From assembly GCA_946800325.1 (NCBI GenBank), contig OX326958.1:30363314-30427313 (forward strand): a stretch of DNA of 64,000 nucleotides, in the 5' to 3' direction. Below, piece by piece: positions 1 through 11,508 of this stretch (position 1 is the stretch's first letter; each line of letters opens with the position of its first letter). The stretch is from Luzula sylvatica. Lineage: Eukaryota; Streptophyta; Magnoliopsida; Poales; Juncaceae. Under the pieces are notes generated by a model that searched no databases, was not told the origin of the DNA, and worked only from the letters and a program-made list of their open reading frames with translations. The translations under genes and the position numbers were made by a program.

Positions 1-227
1 ATATGTGTAAGACTCAGAGAGAGGAAGGGGGGACCATACATGCAGTTGTCTAAGAGGAGCATTAGGGATTATATAATTGATTTCCGAAACTCACTCAAAT
101 ATATTTGATTGGCCGGATGGATTAGATTTTTAAATTGAATTAATTTATTTAATCATTAATTAATCAATATATTTAAATACTCGACTAACGTATCAAGAAT
201 TTCCTACATGAGTTTTGAGAATCAAGT

Positions 228-1000
228 AGGGGTGTACACGGGTTGGGTTAACCGGGTTTTCATGATCATGGTGACCCAACCCACTCATGCCGGGTTTGAA
301 TTTTTGAACCCGACCCAGCCCATTATACTTGAAAAACCCATTCAATACGACACAAGTCGAGTTGGGTAGGTTGGACGGGTTGGCCGGGTCCGATAAATTT
401 TGAAATCGATTAATCACTAATACAATTAAATACAAAAAAATAATACCATGAATTGGTTTGTTATAAAATGAGAATTATTTTGATGAAATTAAATGAATAG
501 TTCCCTCTTTCGAACAGATAAATTCATATTTTTTCTTAATAAATATTAAATTGGAAATAATACCATGAATGATAGAAATATATTATTGCCTTGTTATATT
601 ATTTCCTCAAAACAAAAACTTAACAAATGAATAATTTATATATAAAAGGAAATTAATAAATCATCATTATACATATTCTCTCAAAACCAATACATGGCAA
701 GTCGTACATACTTCTATATTCGTAAACAAAATTCATCCATATTCATCCAAACATAGCAAGTCTATTTGAATTTTAGTACATATTTCATTTTTATTATAAA
801 TAATTACTAATCATACAAAATACGGGTCGGGTTGGGTTAATACGGGTTTTAAACTTCTAACCCATAAACCGACTCATAATTCCGGGTTTTTCAAAATTCA
901 AACCCAGACCCAATTAAATAGCATACAAACCCGTAAAAATCGGGTCAGGTCGGGTTGGGTTAGACGGGTTGGGTGGGTTTTGGGTTTATTGTACACCCCT
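228..1000. mobile_element. Mutator-like MITE with 10-bp target duplication
   Basis: The ends are exact inverted repeats, AGGGGTGTAC at 228-237 and GTACACCCCT at 991-1000. The 10 bases outside each end are identical (AGAATCAAGT at 218-227 and 1001-1010), which is a perfect target-site duplication. Both subterminal zones are rich in CGGGTTGGGTT-type repeats in opposite orientation. No credible ORF lies inside, so it is non-autonomous. A 9-11 bp duplication is typical of Mutator-like elements; the superfamily call rests on that length. The flanks (1-217 and 1011-1380) show nothing I recognise apart from the promoter and leader of the next gene. Confidence 0.8.
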
Positions 1001-1380
1001 AGAATCAAGTATATTTTTCGAGAGCATTAAAATAGTACCTCCATTATTGAACTAAACCAGGCTCAAGCATTCCAAATTTCTCTAGAAGTTGCTTGTCGCC
1101 ATCAATTGTGATTTAGAATTGGTCAAAGAAAACCTGAGTAATGTCCTCACTAGATGAAACGGACTTTAATTTCACCATAAAAAATAATGAACGGCCAAGA
1201 TTAATTGATAGAAATTTATATCACTACTTAATTGCGAGAGCAAATACGAGTCAGTGTTCTGCCGACAATCTTGTTCGTCTTCTCACACACCTCACTCACT
1301 TACCTCTTAGTACGAGTTTCTTAGCTTACCAAACATACCTTCTACCAAATCAATCAACTCTTTAATTGTAATCAGAAAAA

Positions 1381-2936
1381 ATGGGAACTTGTCGGATTCT
1401 CAACGTGTCACGAGTCCACATCCAACCTGGCCCCTACCCAGCTCCCGGCGAAACTATACAGTTATCCTTGTTCGATTCATTATGGGTGTCTTTGCCGCAT
1501 ATCCAACGTTTATTCCTCTACCCCGATACAAATATCCCCTATCCGTCCATCATCGAATCGCTCAAATCGTCCCTCGGTCGTATTCTCCCACTTTTCCATC
1601 CATTCGCTGGAAAGCTGACTTACATCCCCTCAACCGGCAACGCCATAATCGATTGCTCTCCATCCACAGTTGAAGAAGGGGTTATGTTCATAGAGGCAGA
1701 GGCAGAGGCAGATATCAAACGCATAGCTGGAGAACAGCTTCATGATCTGAAGTCCTTCGTCCAGCTAGTGCCAGATATCTCCGTTGAGGAGCTTCCAGCG
1801 GCTGGTTTAGCTGTACAGGTTACCAAGTTCTCTAATGGTGGTGTGGCGATTGGACTCGCAGTACACCACACTTTATCAGATGGAAAAGGGTTGTGGAGGT
1901 TCATCGAGGCCTGGGCTGCAGCCTGTTCGAAAGGTGATGTTCTTCTTAACCCTCTGCCGATGCATGATCGCTCGGTGATTTCGTATCCCGGAGGAGCGGA
2001 GATCGCAAAAGATTTTATAAGGAAGTCGTGTCCCTATTTGCCTAAGGTAACATCAACTAAACCCCTGCTTGGTTAGAAGGTTCTTCTGTTACTTTTAGCA
2101 AGATATTGCATTTTTCGATGTTACGATCGTGATTGAAATACAAAGATTCACGGGTAATTTTTGTAAATATTTCTTAGATGATAACACCAAAATATTCAAT
2201 TCAAGAACGCTTACTCCTCGAACGGAGAACTTTCACAATAAAATCATCAATGATCGATCTATTGAAGCAAAAAGCAGTCAATGAGAAGCCTTCTGCATTT
2301 ATTGCGCTCAGTGCACATGCACTGGTGTCTATTGCTAGAGCACGTGGACTCGAGAACGATAATGGTCCTTTTATTGGCGGATTTCTCACGGACTGTCGAT
2401 CTCGCCTTGATCCACCAATTATTGAGGGGTATATCGGAAATTGTGTTTCTTACTGCTTTGCGTGGTCGACTGGATCCGAGATTGCCGGACCCGATGGATT
2501 TCTTCGGGCTTGTGCTGTTTTGAAAAAGGTCATATTAGTCATAACATGTTAAATTTTTGGTCCAATTGATAAAATATACATATTACGAATAATTGATGCA
2601 TATTAATTTTATTACGATACAAGGATTAAATTAAATATCATGATAATGTAGGCTATTCGGAAGGCCACGGAGGAACCATTAGCAGGATGTGAAGGTTGGG
2701 TAGATGAGTTCATGAAATTGCCGGCAGGACGAGTAGTATACCTAGTGGGTTCGCCACGATTTAGGGCTTACGAGATCGATTTTGGATGGGGTAAACCTGG
2801 AAGGGTAGAATTGGCTTCGATGAATCACGATGGAGAGGTGGTCATGCTAGGAGGCAAAGACGAGGGAACCATTCAAACTTCAGTTGCATTGTCAGGACAG
2901 CATATGGACGAATTTGCTCGCATGTTTAGTTGTTAA
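1381..2936 (+). CDS. BAHD acyltransferase, anthocyanin/phenolic-glucoside malonyltransferase type
   Basis: Probably a cytosolic acyl-CoA-dependent enzyme that transfers malonyl or a hydroxycinnamoyl group to a flavonoid or phenolic glucoside. The model has three exons: 1381-2046, 2178-2528 and 2652-2936. All junctions are GT-AG in phase 0, and the product is 433 aa, normal for the family. The catalytic HxxxD motif is HTLSD at about residues 163-167. The structural DFGWG motif is at about 382-386. YIGNC in exon 2 matches the YFGNC signature of the anthocyanin acyltransferase clade. The start ATG follows a stop-rich leader and gives the expected short N-terminus before the first beta strand. 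Two introns are unusual for this clade, whose members are often intronless. The acyl donor and acceptor cannot be read from sequence. It looks intact. Confidence 0.88.
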
Positions 2937-4174
2937 TCGATAATAATGGGGCTCATGATCAATCCATTTTGTGCATACTGTTCTTTATTGAGTTTGGCTG
3001 GTGTCTTTCACAACTATGTTTTTATGGTTATTTTTTTGGACATCTATGATAACGCATTTCATATTTTATTACTCTAGCTATCAAATTGGGTCCAGAAAAT
3101 AATAATAAATAAATAAATCTTTTAATATTTTAGATGCTTTTTATGCATAGATTATTTGAAGCAGTTATACCTACTGATTTTGACAAATAAATAAAAGAAT
3201 AAGGAAATAAGCAGTGCTACTAGCAAAGCTAATCGAAAATCAGTTGGTCCAATTAATTAGACAAAATTTCCACACATTACAACAAATAAAGGTTTCCCCG
3301 ATAGGACGGCGCCATCCAGTACTGTTTGAAGTTCTCGTAAATAATCAAATTAATTATGTGAATTATATCATATAACTATAAAACGGAAGCGCACCTTACA
3401 TCGTATGCATATTGAATTCATATCGAATTGATGTCGCATCAACACCGTCATTTACATTTGTAAATCCTTAATTGCAAATAATGTATTTCAAGTAATTTAT
3501 GATATCTAATTTTGAGTTTTTTTATTTTTTCTAATTAATCTTTCTATAAAATAAAAACATATACCGCCCACAACATTCTACATATCAAGCAATGTTGCAA
3601 AAAACGATCATTAATGGTGTTTAACGGTCCAAAAAACGGTTAACAGTGAGTTAACGTTACGTTTTTTGCATAACATTTTGAAATAACGGTCAACCGTTAT
3701 TTGACCGTGTTTGACCGCTTTAACAGTCCTTAACGATGTTATTTTCACCGTTATGTACATGCAATATACTGGGCCAAACTTCAACTGAGGTTTTGAACGA
3801 GTTAGAATGAGAATTAGCAAATTATTAAAATATCAAATTTGTATATCTTTTTAAGTACAACAATTTGGATATCTTGTTTGTAATTTTTCGTTATCATTCG
3901 AGCTCTAAAAATCGCCCACAAAAAAGATGATGAATGATTTTTAGGGTTTCTGTTACAATTTTAACAATATTTTTTATCAAGTTAGAGTGAAAATTAACAA
4001 ATCATTTAAGTACCAAAGTTTTAGATCATTGGAATTTCTACATTAATAATATAATAATAAAATTATATAAAATATATTAATAATATAATATAATCATAAC
4101 AATATGATATAAAATAATAATAATAATCAAATAATTTTATTTATTCCCATCCCGTGAGTACACATTGGACTTAA
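2937..4174. other. Intergenic region, AT-rich
   Basis: Downstream of the BAHD gene there is no gene I can support. Between about 3600 and 3760 lies a cluster of AACGGT/ACCGTT words in both orientations, including an almost perfect palindrome around 3682-3702 (ATAACGGT, two bases, ACCGTTAT). This looks like a decayed DNA transposon end, but I could not define borders. From 4030 to 4140 the sequence is simple A/T-rich repeat. Confidence 0.5.
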
Positions 4175-4824
4175 TGTTGGGAATCGATCCGATCCCGGGC
4201 CGCGCGCAGCGGAAGTTAGGGTCTGGTCCGGTTCCCTTGTCTCGAGATCACACCATTTTTCCGAGGGTACGATGCATAGAAGGATAGACGATTACCGGTG
4301 TGAAATTGATCACACACAAAGGGTTGATCGCTCACGTCCTTCTCTTCTCCGGTGTCACATTGGTGACTAGCCAGTGCGTCCCATACCACACGGCTCCCAC
4401 CGTCTTGACACGTCTCCGGTTGTGTTTGTGCGTCCCACGCCCACACACTTCCATAGTCTTTTGCTCGTTTACTTCTCCGGTTTGATCACAACGAAGAGCC
4501 ACAAGTTGCGCGCTCCTCTACCCGTATCCACCGTGAGTCGTAGCACCTCGGTCGCGAATGCACCTGCCTAGACGATGTACCGGCGAACTTGCTTGATTCG
4601 ATTATTTGATTCTCTAATAGAGAAAACTCTTTTTTCTCCTATTTTCTCTTTCTCTCTTTAGTCGCACTCTTTCAACTCCTTGATAAGAGTCTCTCTAATT
4701 TCTGGACTGAATTAGACTGAATATTGTCTTAATAGAGGAGAAAGAAACATCATATTTATATACTAAAATAGGATAAAGATTGGGTCAAAGGTTGTGTATA
4801 TCAAATATACACTTCCAACATCAT

Positions 4825-5093
4825 GTTCGTTCGAACGCATCATGCAGTTCGTTCGAACGAATAGTTTTCGACATGAGTATGTATAAAAACCATTTTTATA
4901 CTCGAAAAGGTCCGTTCGAACGAACACTATGGTTCATTCGAACGTATACTCTCTGTCTCATTTATGTGTTAATTCCATAATTACATTCATAATCGTCCGT
5001 TCGAACGAACTACAAGATTCGTTCGAACGGACACTCTCTGGAATGATTGTGTATAAAACAGTTTTATACTCGTAGCGGTTCATTCGAACGAAC
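4825..5093. repeat. Cluster of CGTTCGAACG palindromes inside the LTR
   Basis: Seven occurrences of TTCGAACG, mostly in the longer self-complementary form GTTCGTTCGAACGAAC or close variants, occur in about 270 bp. They are spaced in loose pairs. The intervening sequence also repeats (ATACTCG, CACTCTCTGG). The array sits in the middle of the LTR. It may be a regulatory or structural part of the element; that is inference. Confidence 0.75.
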
Positions 5094-5381
5094 CACTCTC
5101 TGGAACTTAACTTTGCACAATCATATTATGCATTTAATCAAACCCATGAACATCCATGTTCATATATCCTTATATGTACACTTTTACCGTTGATCAAAAA
5201 CTGTATTTTCTTCAGTCTCCCACTTATTTTCAGATCTAACTAAAAGATACTCATGTATATCACATATACACTATAGTAGAGAATATAGCCCACGTATTAT
5301 ATATGCTAAAACCATGCACATCCTATGTGCCAATACTTGCAATCAAGCCCGACATAGTACAACTCGTTGTGTGACCGTGTG

Positions 5382-5885
5382 TAGGGGTGGGCAAATGGTT
5401 CGGTTTATTTGGGAACCAAACCGAACCGGTCGAATTCGGTTTAATCGGTTCGGTTTTTCGGTTTATTTGGTTCGGTTCGGTTCAAAAATTGATATTGTTC
5501 GGTTTATTCGGTTCGGTTCGGTTTTGGTATTTTCAGAACCGATTAAACCGAACCGACCGAATTAATATTATTTTTCACTTTTTCTATTATATTCATTTAA
5601 AAAAATTAAAATTAAATATTGTAAAATTAGAAATAATGTAAGTATATTTTATAATATATTTTTTTATATTTTTTTTCTAAACAACATTTGAATTTTAACA
5701 TTATAAAACTTCTAATTCGGTTCAACCGAATAAACCGAATAAGAAATTCGGTTTATTCAGTTCGGTTTTAAATCGGTTCAAATTTTATTCGGTTCGGTTC
5801 GGTTTGAATTTAGTCCGGTTCGGTTTAATTCGGTTTGCTCTTATTCGGTTCGGTTCGGTTCGGTTCAACCGAATGTCCACCCCTA
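5382..5885. mobile_element. hAT-like non-autonomous transposon
   Basis: The termini are inverted repeats TAGGGGTGG (5382-5390) and CCACCCCTA (5877-5885). They are flanked by an 8-bp direct repeat with one mismatch, ACCGTGTG at 5374-5381 and ACCGTGTA at 5886-5893, the size expected for hAT. Subterminal zones carry dense CGGTTCGGTT repeats in opposite orientation, and the middle is AT-rich with no transposase. It is inserted in the copia-type LTR. Confidence 0.72.
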
Positions 5886-5896
5886 ACCGTGTAGTT

Positions 5897-8060
5897 TCGT
5901 ACTAAGTATAGATAGATATAGATTTGAAGGACCAAAATGCAAATATAAAGGACCAAAATGTGGAAAAAAAAAGGAGCAAAATGTAATTTTTTTAAAAAAA
6001 GAGGACCAATTTGAGGCCTCTGGACCAAAAAGTAAATTTTAAAACTTCGAAGGACCAAAATGCAAATATAAAGGACGAAAATGTAAAAAAAAGGACCATA
6101 ATGTAAATAAAAAAGGACCAAAGTGTAAAAAAAAAAAATTACAAATAGGCCCCTGGCGACGTGGGGGCAGCAAATTGTTCTACTTTAGTACTAAGTATAG
6201 ATAGATATAGATTTGAAGGACCAAAATGCAAATATAAAGGACCAAAATGTGAAAAAAAAAGAGCAAAATGTAATTTTTTTATAAAAAAGAGGACCAATTT
6301 GAGGCCTCTAGACCAAAATGTAAATTTTAAAACTTCGAAAGTCCAAAATGCAAATATAAAGGACGAAAATGTAAAAAAAGGACCAAAACGTAAATTTTTT
6401 TTAAAAAAAGGATACTTTCTCTCTCCTTACTAAGCAATTCAATCAGATTATTCTGCCAAAAACACAAGAGAAAAAGAGCAAATTCAGATTTGATCTTTTG
6501 TGAGTGAAAAGGTGCGAAGAGAGAGAAATCGAGAAAGGAGTTTCTCGAGTGATCGAGAATCGATTAGATCGAGCAAGTTCGCCGGTGCATCGTCTAGGCA
6601 GGTGCATCCGCGACCGACGTCTTACGAATCACCGTGGATACAAGTAGAGGAGTGACGTTTGTTACTCTTCGATTGTGATCGACTCGAGTAAGAAAGACGG
6701 TGGAAACGCTTGGACGCACGAGGACGAAGTCGAGTGAACCGGCGTAGCAAACGATTGGTGAAGGACGCGTGGTGTGGGACGCGCGGATTGTCACCAACGT
6801 GACAGGAAATAGAAGGCGGCGATCAACCCTTCGTGTGCCATCAATTTGGCACTGGTATAAATCTATCCTTCTATTCGCATCGTACCCTCGAAGTCATGGC
6901 GTGATCTCGGGAATCGGGGAATCGGACCGGGCCTTCATTCCGCTGCGCGGGCCCGGGGTCGAGGATATTCCCCAACAGTGGGGGCAGCAAATTGTTCTAC
7001 TTTAGTACTAAGTATAGATAAATATAGATTTGAAGGACCAAAATGCAAATATAAAGGACCAAAATGTGAAAAAAAAGGAGCAAAATGTAAATTTTTTTTA
7101 AAAAGAGGACCAATTTGAGGTCTCTGGACCAAAATGTAAATTTTAAAGCTTCGAAGGACCAAAATGCAAATATAAAGGACGAAAATGTAAAAAAAAAGGA
7201 TCAAAACGTAAAAAAAAATTTAAAAAAGGACCATAATTTTAAAAAAAGGACCAAAATGTTAAAAAAAAAAAAAAATTTACAAATAGGCCCCTGACGACTT
7301 GGCTCATTGTGGGGGCAACAAATTGTTATACTTTAGTACTAAGTATAGATAGATATAGATTTGAAGGACCAAAATGCAAATATAAAGGACCAAAATGTGA
7401 AAAAAGGAGCAAAATGTAATTTTTTTATAAAAAAAGGACCAATTTGAGGCCTCTGGACCAAAATGTAAAATTTAAAACTTCGAAGGACCAAAATGCAAAT
7501 ATAAAGGACGAAAATGTAAAAAAAAAAGGATCAAAACGTAATTTTGTTTTTAAAAAAGGACCATAATGTAAAACAAAAAGGACCAAAATGTAAAAAAAAT
7601 ATTTTGTTTTTACAAATAGGCCCCTGACGACGTGGCTCATTGTGGGTGCAGCAAATTGTTCTACTTTAGTACTAAGTATAGATAAATATAGATTTGAAGG
7701 ACCAAAATCCAAACATAAAGGACCAAAATGTGAAAAAATGAGCAAAATGTAATTTTTTTATAAAAAAGAGGACCAATTTGAGGTCTCTGGATCAAAATGT
7801 AAATTTTAAAACTTCGAAGGACTAAAATGCAAATATAAAGGACGAAAATGTAAAAAAAAAAAAAGGACCATGATATAAATAAGAAAGGACCAAAGTGTTA
7901 AAAAAAGGATCAAAACGTAAATTTGTTTTTAAAAAAGGACCATAATGCAAAAAAAAAGGACCAAAATCTAAAAAAAATATTTTTTTTACAAATAGATCCC
8001 TGACGACGTGGCTCATTGTGGAGGCAGCAAATTGTTCTACTTTAATACTAAGTATAGATA
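5897..8060. repeat. Higher-order tandem array of GGACCAAAATGTAAA minisatellite
   Basis: Five units share the anchor ACTTTAGTACTAAGTATAGAT, or TTTCGTACTAAGTATAGAT at the left edge. Anchors fall near 5897, 6180, 6998, 7329 and 7661, with a terminal anchor near 8038. Intact units are about 283, 331, 332 and 377 bp; the second is interrupted by an inverted LTR fragment. Each unit is itself built of a 15-20 bp sub-repeat around GGACCAAAATGTAAA and ends with a GC-richer AATAGGCCCCTGACGACGTG segment. The open frames in this stretch are repeat artefacts. The array stops about 190 bp upstream of the aminotransferase start codon, so it abuts or overlaps that promoter. Confidence 0.85.
6413..6977 (-). 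mobile_element. Inverted fragment of the same copia-type LTR, inserted in the tandem array
   Basis: Read on the minus strand from 6977, the sequence starts TGTTGGGGAATATCC and continues with the GCGCAGCGGAA block, the GGGTACGATGC block and the GCACCTGCCTAGACGATG block, in the same order as the LTR starting at 4175. The outer border at 6977 is clean. The other end, near 6413, lacks a canonical LTR terminus, so it is truncated. It lies within the second unit of the tandem array. Confidence 0.65.
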
Positions 8061-8250
8061 TCATATTATTTGATTTTTTAATTGATGCATGCAAATAAAA
8101 AACCGAGGAAAGAGTACAGTTTCCTAAAAGTATTATTTTATTTACAGAAAATTGAGAATATACTACTTTACACATCATCATCCACCACCTCCATCTTCAC
8201 TCAGTTGCTCACTCACACCCACCAGACCAGAGGGCAAACTGAAGTTCACC

Positions 8251-10377
8251 ATGCTTCTCCGGAGCGGTACAAGGCGAACGGGACTTCTCCGATCGGCGGA
8301 CGAGGTGCTCCGCCGGAGCATCGGCACAGCCGCACCAGATGTGGCTCCCTCTCCTCCGATGATGCCTCCTTTCGATCACCAGCCGAGGCCGTATAAAGGA
8401 ATCTCTGGTGAAGAGATCTTGAAAAAGAGAAAGACCTTTCTTGGCCCTTCTCTCTTTTACTACTACCAGAAACCAGTAATTGATATGTCTCTAGTCTTGT
8501 TATTTCTAGATCATTACTCTCATTTCAGCCAAAATTAAACTTAAATCAGGTCGAATTTCGTAATCTAAAATTCCTTTATTTCTATCTTATAATCAGTTGA
8601 ACATAGTAGAAGGAAAGATGCAATATTTATACGACGAGAGTGGGAAACGCTATCTAGATTGCTTTGCTGGCATAGTCACTGTTTCATGCGGACATTGCCA
8701 TCCAGACATCACAAACGCCATTATTGAACAAACGAAGGTTCTCCAACACACAACCACCATTTATCTTCATCACGCAATTGCAGAATTCGCCGAAGCTTTG
8801 GCCTCCAAAATGCCTGGAAACCTCAAGGTACCAAAAGTCTAAAAAACAACTCGTCTTCGTATCAAACAAATATACATTTATTAAGCATTCAACTTTTTAA
8901 TTTTCTATTTTAGGTGGTGTATTTCGTTAATTCTGGAACAGAGGCGAATGAATTGGCCATGTTAATGGCTCGACTCTACACTGGTAATCTCGGTATGGTT
9001 GCATTGAGAAACGCGTATCATGGAGGCAGTGCAGCGACCATTGGCCTTACCGGTCTCCATACATGGAAATATCCAATTCCTCAGGTTTAATCTAATACCT
9101 CATGTGTTAATTCAGTACTCATTTTAAAATTTTAATTCTTGATGTGAAATTGTATAGGGTGAAATCCATCATGTTATGAACCCGGATCCGTATCGAGGGC
9201 CTTTTGGTTCAGACCCGGCCCGTTATGCTAAAGAGGTCGAAGAACACATCCAATTCGGTAGCTCTGGAAACATTGCTGGTTTCATTGCAGAAACTTTTCA
9301 GGTCTTAATCTTCTAACAATTCATAAAAGCCCCTGCATTTTCCAAAATTGCAAAAAAAAAACTTGGTTTGCCATAATTATAGGGTGTTGGTGGTGCGGTT
9401 GAGTTGGCGCCGGGATATTTGAAATTAGTGTACGAAACAGTTCGCAAAAATGGAGGTATTTGTATAGCTGACGAGGTGCAAAGCGGGTTTGGACGAACCG
9501 GGTCCAACTATTGGGGGTTCCAGACCCAAAATGTCGTACCGGACATCGTCACCATGGCTAAGGTCAATAATTAACTTCACCTTTTGTTTTGAATTTACTG
9601 CAAAAAGTTAAATATACTGATTTTACATATTTGCAACAGGGAATTGGGAATGGGTTGCCGCTGGGAGCAGTGGTGACCACACCAGAGATTGCACAGGTAA
9701 TGTCACAGAAGATCCAGTTCAACACATTCGGAGGTAACCCAGTTTGTTCGGCTGGGGGGCTAGCGGTGCTGAACGTTCTCGACAAGGAGAAGAGACAGGA
9801 ACATTGCGCTGAAGTCGGGGCCCACTTGGTGGATAGACTCAAAGCCCTTCAACACAAACACGACAGTAAGTTCAATTCGATACTTCTTTTATGATTATTA
9901 TTGTTTGATTATTTTATTTTATTTTGGGTAGTAATTGGAGACGTGAGGGGGAGAGGATTGATGATTGGAGTTGAACTTGTGACGGATAGGAAAGAGAAAA
10001 TACCTGCTAAGGTTGAAACTGGCGTTTTATTTGAGAAGCTCAAAGGTTTTTATTCCCTTTTCTCTCTCTAACTCATTTTCATGGATCATATGAAAAATGA
10101 CAAATATTTCATGTTATAATTGAATATATGTATGTAGATTTGGGAGTGCTGGTTGGAAAGGGAGGACTGCATGGAAATGTGTTCAGAATAAAACCGCCCA
10201 TGTGTTTCAGCAAAGCCGATGCAGGTTTGTGAGACGAAGATAATACTGCTAAAGCTTTGTTATTTGGATTTTTTTTTTTTTTAAATCATTGTTATTTGAA
10301 TTTCAAATTGAAATGTTTATGTGTGTTTTGCAGATTTTCTTGTTGATGCGATGGACTATGCTATGTCAGGATTGTGA
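8251..10377 (+). CDS. AGT2: Alanine:glyoxylate aminotransferase 2 homologue, mitochondrial
   Basis: A class-III PLP aminotransferase, expected to convert alanine and glyoxylate to pyruvate and glycine in mitochondria. Nine exons: 8251-8475, 8597-8827, 8914-9084, 9158-9301, 9383-9562, 9640-9865, 9932-10045, 10138-10224, 10334-10377. All junctions are GT-AG with consistent phase, giving 473 aa, the usual family length. The N-terminus is Arg/Ser-rich ([20 protein letters not shown]), a typical mitochondrial presequence. Family motifs are visible: [29 protein letters not shown] and the PLP lysine (about K317) in TMAKGIGNG, then NTFGGNPVC. The gene looks intact. Plants usually have more than one AGT2/AGT3 paralogue, and I cannot say which this is. 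The upstream region is occupied by the tandem array. Confidence 0.93.
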
Positions 10378-11508
10378 ATCCATTTGAAAGAATTCAATGG
10401 AATGATGTTCAATTTGAGAAATTTGATGATGGTTTATTTGTAAGGGAGACTGTTTTCGGTAAGGATTTGATCAAATAAATGAATAATGGAATTCATGTAC
10501 ACTTTTGAATAATCTTACTTTGCTTTTGGTTCTCATTCTCAATTGTCAAATTAAAAAAGAAAAAAGAAAAACATAATTGTATTATCTAGTTCGTTACTGT
10601 GGTGTAAATGGAGCGGATATTATCTGTAAAATATTCATATTCGAATAAAAAATAACCATATTCGCTGTTCGAATAAAAAAGACGTATATGAATGGATACA
10701 TATGTTTGCAAATACAAATATGGATAACATCCGTATCCGGATACGATGGATTCGGATATTAATATTATCCATGCATGTATCGTCATAGTATGTGGTTTTT
10801 CTTTGTTATTTTATGTTTTTCTTTTTGGTTATTATTTGTGTTTAATTATTATTGACTTTATCAATTATACTTGAATATCACGAAAAATAGCTCGCTTACT
10901 AATGTGTAATGGTTTGAATTGTATACATTTTATATATTAATCATATATGTAATTTATTATTTAATGACGGGATTTAATATTTGTAGTAAATAATATTTGC
11001 AATGAAATTTGTGTTTTTTGCATTGGATAATTTCTTTTAGTAAATAATATAATAGAAATATAATATCCGAACCACATTCGTATTTGTGTAATATCCGAAC
11101 CAAATCCGCATTCGAAATTTTTTTGGAAAAATAAAACAGATATGGATACAGTATACCATTATTCGATTGTATCCGTTACAAACTTACAACTAACATCCCT
11201 AACTACACTGTTGCCTAATTTAGATTTCAGTCTAGGGTTTTAAACTTCCGGATTTTCAAACAATCGTACATTGAGTTCTCGGATTTACTTTACAACCCGG
11301 GACTTGTAAGCCTGTCCGGTTCATCTATGGACCGCGCCCAAAATCAGGTTTTTGGTTTCTTTTTCGTCGCCTTCTCTCCGCCCATTAACCCTCGTGCTGC
11401 TTGGGCGCACTCTGTTCCAAAACCCTAACTTAAAACCCTACTCGACAGCTCCATTGATGCGAATCACTTCTATCTTGATCCGTTAACCATTTTGTCCGTT
11501 AGCTAAGG
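10378..11508. other. Intergenic region with a degenerate GGATA/ATCCG-rich repeat
   Basis: After the 3' UTR of the aminotransferase gene, about 10600-11205 is enriched in GGATAT, ATATCCG and TTCGAATA words on both strands. It runs from GTGTAAATGGAGCGGATATT to ACATCCCTAAC, resembling a decayed hAT-type element of the GGGTGTAAACGGAT class. Clear terminal repeats or a target duplication were not found. The last 250 bp form the leader and promoter of the nucleoporin gene; no obvious TATA box was noted. Confidence 0.4.

Larger units (their letters stand above)
4175..5896 (+). mobile_element. Copia-type LTR, solo or truncated, split by a hAT-like element
   Basis: The left end TGTTGGGAATCG, followed by a GC-rich stretch with GCGCAGCGGAA, is typical of a class of plant copia LTRs. 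A diverged copy of the first ~450 bp lies in opposite orientation at 6413-6977, which supports a repeat. Inside are seven copies of a TTCGAACG palindrome (4825-5090). The LTR is interrupted at 5382-5885 by a hAT-like insertion. The right border near 5896, where the tandem array starts, is not a clean CA end, and no target duplication was found, so the right side is uncertain. Confidence 0.5.

Noticed and set aside
228..1000. Interstitial telomere repeat from the GGGTT words
   Set aside because: The unit is CGGGTTGGGTT in opposite orientations at two TIR ends, not TTTAGGG.
4825..5093. Heat-shock elements
   Set aside because: GAA and TTC units here have one- or zero-base spacing, not the nGAAnnTTCn arrangement.
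5825..8181. Several 80-119 codon open frames on both strands in the tandem array
   Set aside because: They repeat the same Leu/Ile/Phe-rich words because the minisatellite is read in frame. No start context, domain or codon bias supports them.
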